Below, in pieces: positions 6,095 to 12,613 of a stretch of DNA of 12,931 nt. Each line of letters opens with the position of its first letter. The stretch's first letter is position 1. The stretch comes from Bacillota bacterium. Lineage in GTDB: Bacteria > Bacillota > GCA-003054495 > Carboxydocellales > JAJZTU01. The DNA is taken from NCBI GenBank assembly GCA_021848765.1, contig JAJZTU010000057.1, positions 1 to 12,931 of the forward strand. The letters run 5' to 3'. The notes under the pieces are model-generated. The model worked only from the letters and a program-made list of their open reading frames with translations, ran no database searches and was not told where the DNA came from. A program made the translations under genes and the position numbers.

Positions 6095-7192
6095 ATGAAA
6101 CCAATCAGCCGCCGAAAATTTCTGGAACTATGCGCAGCATCTGCAGCAACCCTGGGGCTTTCCCAGACCCTCCTCCCTGAACTTGCTGAAGCCCTGAACG
6201 GTGTGCTCCAGAAAAAACCAACTGTGCTCTGGATCCAGGGAGCTGCCTGTTCAGGATGTTCCATGTCCCTGCTTAACTCGGTACATCCTGACCTTAAGGC
6301 CCTCCTGACAGAAATTATCAATCTCCGGCACCATCCTCAACTGGGGGGTGTTTCCGGGCAATCTGCCCTGGAGCACCTGCGCCAGGCGGCAGAGCAGGCC
6401 AGAGGCAAGTTTCTCCTGATAGTGGAGGGTGCTGTGCCCACTGCGGCAGGGGGTAACTACTGTACAGTAGGGGTGGATGCCCAGGGGCAGGCTATCACTT
6501 TTCAGACCCTGGTCAAGGACCTGGCTGCCAAGGCTTCTCTGGTCATGGCCGTGGGTACCTGTGCCGCATACGGCGGCGCTGCTGCTGCTAAACCCAATCT
6601 AACCGGCTGCAAGGGATTAAACGCTCTGGTCGATGCTGAAAAGCTAATCAATGTTCCCGGTTGTCCTCCCCACCCGGATTGGATCGTAGGAACTCTGGCC
6701 CACCTGGTCATGTATGGAAGGCCGGAGGTAGACGATTTTGGCAGGCCTAAAATGTTCTACGGCGGCGTAGTTCATGATAATTGCCCCCGCCGCCAGTATT
6801 TTGATAACAGCACTTTTGCCCTGACCTTCGGGGAACCCGGTTGTCTTCTGGAGGTTGGCTGTAAGGGCCCCATGACTTTTGCTGACTGTTCTTTGCGCCA
6901 GTGGAACGGAGGCACCAACTGGTGTATCAGGTCCGGTTCCCCCTGCATTAGCTGTACTCACCCCGAATTCCCTGCCGGCAGTTTACCCCTGTACGGGCGT
7001 ATGGAGAGGATTTCCTTTGCCGGCATTAAAGTAACCGCCGATACGGTGGGCAAGCTGGCCGGTACGGCCACAGCCCTGGGAATCGGCGCCCACTTGGCGG
7101 GGAATATTATTAAAGGACGGGTTGGCATCCTTAAGAAAGGCGTCCAAAGAGGTGGTGATACTGTTGACAAAACTGGTGCTGGCCCCAATTAG
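6095..7192 (+). CDS. [NiFe]-hydrogenase small subunit, Tat-exported
   Basis: This 365-aa electron-transfer subunit belongs to the group 1 (membrane-bound, uptake-like) family. SRRKFLEL (5-12) is a twin-arginine signal, so the folded heterodimer should be exported. Proximal cluster ligands are Cys52, Cys55, Cys156 and Cys190. Distal ligands are His227, Cys230, Cys250 and Cys256. Medial ligands are Cys265, Cys284 and Cys287, plus Cys277 at the place where most group 1 enzymes have Pro. The two extra cysteines of O2-tolerant enzymes are absent (Gly54 and Gly161). The sequence around the proximal cluster reads AACSGCSMS, where the family usually has AECTGCSES. A weakly hydrophobic helix lies near 318-340. 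The ATG has a GGGAGGGAG site. The stop overlaps the large-subunit start by 29 nt. Confidence 0.92.
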   Translation: MKPISRRKFLELCAASAATLGLSQTLLPELAEALNGVLQKKPTVLWIQGAACSGCSMSLLNSVHPDLKALLTEIINLRHHPQLGGVSGQSALEHLRQAAEQARGKFLLIVEGAVPTAAGGNYCTVGVDAQGQAITFQTLVKDLAAKASLVMAVGTCAAYGGAAAAKPNLTGCKGLNALVDAEKLINVPGCPPHPDWIVGTLAHLVMYGRPEVDDFGRPKMFYGGVVHDNCPRRQYFDNSTFALTFGEPGCLLEVGCKGPMTFADCSLRQWNGGTNWCIRSGSPCISCTHPEFPAGSLPLYGRMERISFAGIKVTADTVGKLAGTATALGIGAHLAGNIIKGRVGILKKGVQRGGDTVDKTGAGPN

Positions 7193-8522
7193 CCGGGTTC
7201 CCGGACAGGTACAAATTGAACTGGAAATTGAGGGTGGTAAGGTAGTCCGGTCTAAGGTTGCAGGCACGATGGCCAGGGGCTTGGAGGCCACCCTCAAGGG
7301 ACACGACCCCAGGGATGCCCAACTCCTGACCCAAAGAATCTGCGGGATCTGCCCTGTAGCCCATGGCATAGCGGCAGCCCAGGCTCTGGAAAAGGCCTTC
7401 GGGGCTGCCATTCCGGAGAATGCCAGGGTAATGCGCAATCTGCTGCTAGGGGCCAATTTCCTGCTCACAAATATTTATCATTTTTATCAAATAGCTTTGC
7501 CTGATTATGTTCACAGTCTGCCGCTGGCCCCTTTTACTCCCGGCCCTGCAATAACTCCTACCCTACCGGTTCAGGCCAATGCTGCCCTGGTACAGCACTT
7601 TTTGCTGTCCCTGGAAATGAGCCGGACGGTCCAGGAAATGCTGGCCGTTTTCGGGGGCAAAATGCCTCACCCCTCTGCCGTGGTTCCGGGAGGGGTTACT
7701 GAAAATGCAGATGCTCAGAAAGTAACTGCTTTTCGCTCCAGATTGAGAGAAGTAGCTGACTTTATCAAAAATGTGTATCTTCCGGATGTACATACCCTGG
7801 CCTGGTACAATCCTCAGGCTTTTGCTTATGGGGCGGGAGCCGGGAACTTACTAAGCCTGGGGGCCTATCCGCTAAAGGATGGTTTAAGGGGGCAGCCCGA
7901 ATTTTATTTTAAGAGCGGTCGATACACCAACGGTCAACCCGGTGAGGTTGACCCTGACAAAATCAAAGAAGAATTCCGCTATGCCTGGTATGAGGGAGAC
8001 TCTTTCCAGAGCGAAAAGCCGGGAGCATATAGTTGGGTTAAAGCTCCACGTTATGAAGGTACCGCCTATGAAGTGGGAGCCCTGGCCAGGATGGTTATCC
8101 ATGGACATTCCGGGGTAAAAGCGTTAGGGGACAAGGCCTTTTCAGCCATGGGCAGGCACATTGCCCGGGCAGAAGAGAGCCTGCTCCTGGCAGGGGCGCT
8201 GGACGAATGGTTAAATCAACTGGAGCCGGGAAAACCGGTAGCGGTAAACTTGAACCCCACCCCTCTGGCCCAGGGAACCGGAATAACCGAAGCTCCCCAG
8301 GGAGCGCTGCTTCACCGCTTGGAGGTCAAAAACGCTGTCATCCACAACTATCAGGTCATTGCTCCAGCCACCTGGAACGCCTCTCCCAGAGATGACAGCG
8401 GAAAGCCCGGTCCTTTAGAGCAGGCCCTGGTGGGGACCCCTGTACCGGATACAACCAACCCCCTGGAGGTTTACAGGGTAATCCGCTCCTTTGACCTCTG
8501 CCTGGCCTGTGCGGCACACTAA
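7164..8522 (+). CDS. [NiFe]-hydrogenase-like large subunit with altered active-site surroundings
   Basis: This 452-aa subunit carries the Ni-Fe site and is shorter than most group 1 large subunits (about 550-600). The metal ligands are intact: RICGICPVAH (Cys60, Cys63) and DLCLACAAH (Cys446, Cys449). Other family blocks are GTMARGLE, HFYQ, VFGGKMPHP, SWVKAPRYEG and TWNASPRD. The RIEGH motif reads RVPGQ (10-15 region), the CHDH block reads LLTN (Thr102), and EAPRG reads EAPQG (Gln379). The protein stops right after the final His, so there is no C-terminal peptide for a maturation protease. The TTG at 7164 is chosen because GAGGTGG lies about nine nucleotides upstream and homology begins there. 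Upstream in-frame starts (7122, 7152) lack good sites. Whether it turns over H2 is uncertain. Confidence 0.9.
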   Translation: MTKLVLAPISRVPGQVQIELEIEGGKVVRSKVAGTMARGLEATLKGHDPRDAQLLTQRICGICPVAHGIAAAQALEKAFGAAIPENARVMRNLLLGANFLLTNIYHFYQIALPDYVHSLPLAPFTPGPAITPTLPVQANAALVQHFLLSLEMSRTVQEMLAVFGGKMPHPSAVVPGGVTENADAQKVTAFRSRLREVADFIKNVYLPDVHTLAWYNPQAFAYGAGAGNLLSLGAYPLKDGLRGQPEFYFKSGRYTNGQPGEVDPDKIKEEFRYAWYEGDSFQSEKPGAYSWVKAPRYEGTAYEVGALARMVIHGHSGVKALGDKAFSAMGRHIARAEESLLLAGALDEWLNQLEPGKPVAVNLNPTPLAQGTGITEAPQGALLHRLEVKNAVIHNYQVIAPATWNASPRDDSGKPGPLEQALVGTPVPDTTNPLEVYRVIRSFDLCLACAAH

Positions 8523-8534
8523 GGAGGTGACATT

Positions 8535-9140
8535 TTGGCCCAAGTATTCATGCATCCCCTGCCGGTCCGGGTTATCCACTGGAGCAATATGTTATCCATC
8601 AGCCTCTTAACCTGGTCGGGGGCTTATATTCATTCCCCGGTCAGTTTGAAAGCACTTGGTTCCATGGATGACGCCCGGTTTCTGCACTTTGTTTTTATGT
8701 ACATTGTGACCTGGGGAGTAATCTACCGCCTGCTCTATGCCCTGCTCACCGGTGACCACAAGGACTGGTTTTTTCGACCCAAAGATATCAGGGACCTGCC
8801 CGGGCTCCTTAAATATTACCTGTTTCTGTCTGAGCATCACCCTCACTATGAAAAATACAACCCCGGCCAGAAAATGCTTTACACCGTCTGGCCGGTACTG
8901 TTGATAATTCAGGCGCTTACGGGGTTCATACTATACCTGCCGGGACAGCTGGGCTGGCTGGCCCATATTTTAGGCGGTGTAGCCCTTTTGCGCAAAATAC
9001 ACTACATGATTACCTGGGTCTTTGTTTGCACCGCTGCAGTGCACATCTACCTGGTTTTGCTGAGCGGCTGGAAAGTACTCCGGTCCATGGTTACAGGTTA
9101 TATCGACGAAGAAACCCTGCATGAGCTGCAGGATGAATGA
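8535..9140 (+). CDS. Hydrogenase-type membrane cytochrome b
   Basis: This 201-aa integral membrane di-heme cytochrome b anchors the hydrogenase dimer and passes its electrons to the quinone pool. About four membrane segments are visible (near 15-35, 48-71, 113-135 and 153-177). Likely heme-ligand histidines are His15 (VRVIHWSN), His51 (LHFVF), His156 (RKIHYMITW) and His170 (AVHIYL). The end, GWKVLRSMVTGYI (178-190), matches the family's conserved cytoplasmic tail. The start is TTG at 8535 with a near-perfect AAGGAGGTGA site that overlaps the stop codon of the large subunit, so the two are tightly coupled. The family usually has 200-250 residues, so this is full length. Family assignment is firm; heme positions are inferred. 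Confidence 0.9.
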   Translation: MAQVFMHPLPVRVIHWSNMLSISLLTWSGAYIHSPVSLKALGSMDDARFLHFVFMYIVTWGVIYRLLYALLTGDHKDWFFRPKDIRDLPGLLKYYLFLSEHHPHYEKYNPGQKMLYTVWPVLLIIQALTGFILYLPGQLGWLAHILGGVALLRKIHYMITWVFVCTAAVHIYLVLLSGWKVLRSMVTGYIDEETLHELQDE

Positions 9141-9152
9141 TGGGGTGAAATA

Positions 9153-9494
9153 ATGCACGAAATGTCCCTAATGCAAGGGATTTTCACTATTATCGAACAG
9201 ACCCTGGCCCGGCACCAGGTCGATAAAGTCACTAAGGTTCGCCTCCAGGTCGGCGCCTTGACCAATGCTGTGCCGGATTCCCTGCAGATGTGTTTTGCTG
9301 CATTTGCCAGGGGGACCAAGGTGGAGGGTGCGCAATTGGAAATTGACCTGGTCCCCCTGCTGATTGAATGTACGGCCTGCGGTCAAATCCGGGAGTTGGA
9401 AGAACCCATATTCCTTTGCCCCAACTGTAACAGTCCGGGGGTAAAGATTCTATCAGGACGTGAACTAAAGGTAGAAAGCCTGGAGGTCGAGTAG
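9153..9494 (+). CDS. hypA: HypA, nickel insertion chaperone
   Basis: HypA is a cytoplasmic metallochaperone that works with HypB to deliver nickel to the hydrogenase large subunit. The 113-aa protein begins Met-His-Glu; His2 is the nickel ligand known in the family. A zinc site is formed by Cys73/Cys76 (CTAC) and Cys89/Cys92 (CPNC). Length and order of elements are normal. The ATG has GGGGTGA four nucleotides upstream and follows the cytochrome b gene by 12 nt. Its presence in this operon argues that the neighbouring large subunit really receives nickel. Confidence 0.95.
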   Translation: MHEMSLMQGIFTIIEQTLARHQVDKVTKVRLQVGALTNAVPDSLQMCFAAFARGTKVEGAQLEIDLVPLLIECTACGQIRELEEPIFLCPNCNSPGVKILSGRELKVESLEVE

Positions 9495-9496
9495 AA

Positions 9497-10138
9497 ATGG
9501 AGATTAAAGTAAAACTGGACGTACTGTCCGGAAACGAAGAACTGGCGGCAGCTAACAGGGCAAAGTTTGATGACGTAAAACTAAAAGTCATAAATATCAT
9601 GGGTTCTCCGGGAGCGGGTAAAACCACAGTATTGGAAAAGACCATTGATTTATTAAAAGACAGGCTCAAACTCGGGGTAATCGAGGGAGACATCTACACT
9701 ACCAAGGACGCTGACCGCATCGAACAGCACGGTATTCCTGTAACCCAAATCAATACCGGAGGAGCCTGCCACCTGGATGCAGCCATGGTAGCCAAGGCCC
9801 TGCCGGAACTCAATCTGGAAGAACTGGACCTGCTGATTATTGAAAATGTGGGTAATCTGGTTTGTCCGGTAGAATTCAATCTGGGCGAACACCTTAAAAT
9901 AGCGGTCCTCAGCGTCATCGAAGGAGACGACAAGCCCCTGAAATACCCCCTGATCTTCCGCCAGTCCTCTGCGGTAATCCTGAACAAGGTTGATTTACTG
10001 CCCTTTTGTGAGGTCAGCCTGGAAAACATGAAGCTGGACATCCTCAGCATCAATCCCGGGATTCCAATCTTTGAGGTCTCTGCCCGTACCGGGGAGGGGC
10101 TTAAAGATTGGGCTGACTGGCTTGTCACCCAGCGCTAA
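9497..10138 (+). CDS. hypB: HypB, GTPase for hydrogenase nickel insertion
   Basis: HypB is a GTPase that supplies nickel, together with HypA, during [NiFe]-hydrogenase maturation. The 213-aa protein has the P-loop GSPGAGKTT (36-44), EGDIYTTKDADRI (63-75), GGACHLDA (88-95), ENVGNLVCP (116-124) and the guanine-specificity motif NKVD (163-166). Cys91, His92 and Cys123 form the family's metal site at the dimer interface. The His-rich N-terminal extension and the N-terminal CxxCGC motif seen in some relatives are absent, so nickel storage is not expected. It starts two nucleotides after hypA, and its GGAGGT site lies inside the hypA end. No terminator follows before the next promoter. hypCDEF are not in this window and must be elsewhere. 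Confidence 0.95.
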   Translation: MEIKVKLDVLSGNEELAAANRAKFDDVKLKVINIMGSPGAGKTTVLEKTIDLLKDRLKLGVIEGDIYTTKDADRIEQHGIPVTQINTGGACHLDAAMVAKALPELNLEELDLLIIENVGNLVCPVEFNLGEHLKIAVLSVIEGDDKPLKYPLIFRQSSAVILNKVDLLPFCEVSLENMKLDILSINPGIPIFEVSARTGEGLKDWADWLVTQR

Positions 10139-10145
10139 AAAGTTA

Positions 10146-10175
10146 TTGACATGCTTTCGGACCGAGTTATATAAT
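10146..10175 (+). promoter_or_regulatory. Strong sigma-A promoter of the amino acid transporter operon
   Basis: TTGACA (10146-10151) and TATAAT (10170-10175) are both perfect hexamers, separated by 18 nt. The spacer contains a small symmetrical element, TCGG-A-CCGA (10157-10165), which might be a regulator site. The start of transcription would be near 10182, leaving a leader of about 200 nt before the binding-protein gene. It begins only eight nucleotides after the hypB stop. Confidence 0.85.
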
Positions 10176-10181
10176 AAGTCT

Positions 10182-10381
10182 GTAAATAAAAAATCTAATA
10201 TAGAACAGTAAAAAAGTGAGCAACAACGCTCTGTGAACTAAGAAAAACAGCAGGCTAGTTGCTCAATTATTAATTTAGGAGTTTTTAGTTAAAATTCCTA
10301 TCAGGGAGGTGTTGCGGGGAAGCGTGAGGAGTGAGATGTACATCCACAAAGACTTCATCCACACTTTAAGGAGGAAAAGAA
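10182..10381 (+). promoter_or_regulatory. 200-nt structured leader of the transporter operon
   Basis: The untranslated leader holds two inverted repeats. TGAGCAAC (10217-10224) pairs with GTTGCTCA (10258-10265) around a 33-nt loop. TAGGAGTTTT (10276-10285) pairs with AAAATTCCTA (10291-10300) around a 5-nt loop, with one G-U pair. GGGAGG (10304-10309) and AAGGAGG near 10367-10373 are ribosome-binding-like sites; the second serves the binding-protein gene. There is no T-run after either stem, so neither looks like a standard intrinsic terminator. No known riboswitch or T-box motif was recognised. Confidence 0.45.
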
Positions 10382-10389
10382 ATGTTTAG
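10336..10389 (+). CDS. Possible 17-codon leader peptide overlapping the binding-protein start
   Basis: ATG at 10336 opens a 17-codon frame, MYIHKDFIHTLRRKRNV, ending at TAG 10387-10389, eight nucleotides inside the binding-protein gene. GAGGAG lies four nucleotides upstream, a rather short spacing. The overlap would allow translational coupling. Codons for Ile and His are present, but there is no run of branched-chain codons. A chance frame is equally possible. Confidence 0.2.
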   Translation: MYIHKDFIHTLRRKRNV

Positions 10390-11605
10390 AAAAGGGAAGC
10401 TTACTACTGTCCTGGCCCTGATGTTAGTTTTAGCCCTGACTTTAACACTGGCCGGATGTGGCGGCGGAGCGCCGTCTGGCGGAGAGAAAAAAGAGGGAGA
10501 AAAGAAAGCGGAAGCTCCCGCAGGTGATGTGATCAAAATCGGAACTAACTTTGAAATGACCGGTGGGCAGGCTACCTTTGGACAGGCGGCCCTCAATGGC
10601 GTGAAGCTGGCTTTCAAACAAAAGAACGAAGCCGGCGGTGTTCTGGGCGGCAAAAAATTCGAAGCTGTTTCCGGTGATAACAAATCCGCTCCGGAAGAGT
10701 CTGCTAACGTAGTTACCAAGCTCATTGACCAGGATAAAGTAGTTGCTATCATCGGCGCTACCACCAGCAGCAACACCCTGGCATCTATTCCTATCGCTAC
10801 CCAGAAACAGATTCCTGTAGTCTCTTCTTCTGCTACTAACCCCAAGGTAACTGTTAACGAAGCTGATGGCAAGACCAATGAATTTGCTTTCCGGGCCTGC
10901 TTCATTGACCCCTTCCAGGGAACTGTTATGGCCAACTTCGCTGCCAAGGACCTCAAAGCCAAAAAGGCTGTCATCCTCATCGACAGCAGTTCTGATTACA
11001 GTAAAGGCCTGGCCAAGTTCTTCAAGGAAGCCTTCATTAAAAACGGAGGGGAAATTCTGGGTGAAGAGGCCTATGTGCAGAAGGACAGTGATTTTAAAGC
11101 AGTCCTTACCAAAATTAAGGGTCTGAACCCCGAGGCTATCTTCGTCCCCGGTTACTATGAAGAAGTGGGTAAAATCGTTAAGCAAGGCCGTGAACTGGGA
11201 ATTACCGTACCCTTTATGGGCGGCGATGGCTGGGATTCCCCCAAACTGGTTGAAATTGCCGGCGCCGCAGTCCTGAACAATACCTTCTTCTCCAATCACT
11301 ATGCTTCTACCGATCCCGATCCCAAGATTGTCAAGTTCGTAGCAGATTACCAGAAAGAGTATGGCAGTGTTCCCGATTCGATGGCCGTACTGGGCTATGA
11401 TGCCGGCCTCATGGTGATTAATGCTGTAGAAAAGGCCGGGTCTGCCGAGCCTGTGAAGATTAAGGACGCCCTGGCTGCTACAAAGGATCTGGAGGCTGTC
11501 ACCGCTAAAATCACCTTGAATGAAAAGCATGACCCTATCAAGGCTGCCGCTATTTTAGAAATGAAGGACGGCAAGCAGGTCTTCAGGGCTAAAGTTAATC
11601 CTTAA
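10382..11605 (+). CDS. livJ: Branched-chain amino acid ABC transporter, substrate-binding lipoprotein
   Basis: This 407-aa periplasmic-binding-protein type 1 captures branched-chain amino acids (or a related amino acid or amide) outside the membrane. Residues 1-25 are a lipoprotein signal with lipobox LAGC; Cys26 would be lipidated. A flexible Gly/Lys/Glu/Ala linker runs to about residue 49. The mature domain begins IKIGTNFEMTGGQATFGQ and includes SSSATNP, the loop that holds the ligand's amino and carboxyl groups in relatives. GYYEEVGK and GGDGWDSP follow in the second lobe. AAGGAGG lies eight nucleotides before the ATG. It is first in the operon with livH and livM, separated from them by a terminator that should keep this gene's message more abundant. 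The exact ligand is inferred from family only. Confidence 0.9.
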   Translation: MFRKGKLTTVLALMLVLALTLTLAGCGGGAPSGGEKKEGEKKAEAPAGDVIKIGTNFEMTGGQATFGQAALNGVKLAFKQKNEAGGVLGGKKFEAVSGDNKSAPEESANVVTKLIDQDKVVAIIGATTSSNTLASIPIATQKQIPVVSSSATNPKVTVNEADGKTNEFAFRACFIDPFQGTVMANFAAKDLKAKKAVILIDSSSDYSKGLAKFFKEAFIKNGGEILGEEAYVQKDSDFKAVLTKIKGLNPEAIFVPGYYEEVGKIVKQGRELGITVPFMGGDGWDSPKLVEIAGAAVLNNTFFSNHYASTDPDPKIVKFVADYQKEYGSVPDSMAVLGYDAGLMVINAVEKAGSAEPVKIKDALAATKDLEAVTAKITLNEKHDPIKAAAILEMKDGKQVFRAKVNP

Positions 11606-11638
11606 TAACCATTAAGAAGCTCTACCTGTAACAAGGAT

Positions 11639-11687
11639 GATGAGGGGGGATTACCCCCTCATCGGTATGTTTTTCTCTTTATTTTTT
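11639..11687 (+). terminator. Intercistronic terminator between binding protein and permease
   Basis: GATGAGGGGG (11639-11648) pairs perfectly with CCCCCTCATC (11654-11663) around GATTA, followed by a T-rich tract to 11687. The permease gene begins 18 nt later without a clear promoter of its own, so partial read-through is likely. This is a common way to make more binding protein than permease. Confidence 0.85.
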
Positions 11688-11704
11688 AGATTGGGGTGAA
11701 ATCC

Positions 11705-12604
11705 TTGGAATTTATTCAGCAGGTGATCAACGGCATCTCCCTCGGTAGTATTTACGCCCTTATCGCCCTAGGCTATACCATGGTTTATGGGATTATCCGC
11801 TTAATAAACTTTGCCCATGGAGATATTTTTATGCTGGGCTCCTTTGCCGGGTTTATTGCGGCTAATTACCTGATCGGAAACTTTGGTGCGACTCCTCTGG
11901 TTTTAATAGCTGCGATTATCTTCGCTATGGTGGTCTGTGCCCTTATCGGGGTAATTATCGAAAGGCTGGCCTATAAACCCTTGCGCCATGCACCCCGGAT
12001 AGCAGCCCTGATTACTGCCATGGGTGTTTCTCTGTTTCTCGAATACGGTACTATGTATGTGGCTTCTCCCCAACCCAGAACTTTTCCTGCAGGAATTGTG
12101 CCTGAGAAGGTTTACCAGTTTTCCGGTTTGTATATCAACCAGCAGCAGATTTGGGTTATGATTGTCTCCGTAGCGTTAATGATAGCGCTACAGTATGTCG
12201 TCCACCATACTAAAATCGGAAAAGCCATGCGTGCTGTGTCCCACGACACAGAAGCTGCTACCCTGATGGGGATAAATGCCAACTCTGTAATCTCAGTAAC
12301 CTTTGCCATTGGTTCCGCATTGGCGGCCGTAGGCGGTGTGCTTTTCGCCATTTCCTACAACTCCTTTGATCCTCTGATGGGGATTATGCCCGGCCTTAAA
12401 GCCTTTGTGGCTGCTGTACTGGGTGGAATCGGCAGTATACCCGGGGCAGTGGTGGGCGGACTCTTGATGGGGACCACCGAAGCCATGGTCAGCGGCTTTT
12501 ACAAGTCCACCTACAGGGACGCTGTTGCCTTCCTAATCCTGATTATCATCCTGTTAGTGAAGCCGTCAGGAATCTTCGGCAAAAACGTCAGAGAGAAAGT
12601 GTAG
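11705..12604 (+). CDS. livH: Branched-chain amino acid ABC transporter permease LivH
   Basis: This 299-aa inner membrane permease of the LivH family forms the transport channel with LivM. Several hydrophobic helices are visible. Family signatures include GSIYALIALGYTMVYGIIRLIN near the N-terminus, FAHGDIFMLGSF, GKAMRAVSHDTEAATLMGIN (the cytoplasmic loop that contacts the ATPase), and FVAAVLGGIGSIPGAVVGG. A TTG start at 11705 is preferred. GGGGTGA (11693-11699) sits five nucleotides upstream, and the protein then begins MEFIQQVINGISLGS, as in the family. The GTG at 11696 lies inside that ribosome binding site and has none of its own. The livM start follows nine nucleotides after the stop. Confidence 0.93.
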   Translation: MEFIQQVINGISLGSIYALIALGYTMVYGIIRLINFAHGDIFMLGSFAGFIAANYLIGNFGATPLVLIAAIIFAMVVCALIGVIIERLAYKPLRHAPRIAALITAMGVSLFLEYGTMYVASPQPRTFPAGIVPEKVYQFSGLYINQQQIWVMIVSVALMIALQYVVHHTKIGKAMRAVSHDTEAATLMGINANSVISVTFAIGSALAAVGGVLFAISYNSFDPLMGIMPGLKAFVAAVLGGIGSIPGAVVGGLLMGTTEAMVSGFYKSTYRDAVAFLILIIILLVKPSGIFGKNVREKV

Positions 12605-12613
12605 GTGAAAGAG

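Noticed and set aside
6395..6580. O2-tolerant type hydrogenase, suggested by an extra Cys (Cys123) in the small subunit
   Set aside because: The two diagnostic extra cysteines of the proximal [4Fe-3S] cluster correspond to Gly54 and Gly161 here; Cys123 aligns with a different, common position.
10182..10381. T-box or other known amino acid riboswitch in the transporter leader
   Set aside because: No conserved T-box sequence (GGTGG-type antiterminator core) and no terminator with a T-run are present in the leader.
10442..11530. A 362-codon open frame on the minus strand opposite the binding-protein gene
   Set aside because: It is a shadow of the livJ-like gene's codon bias; it has no recognisable family and no supporting ribosome binding site was identified.
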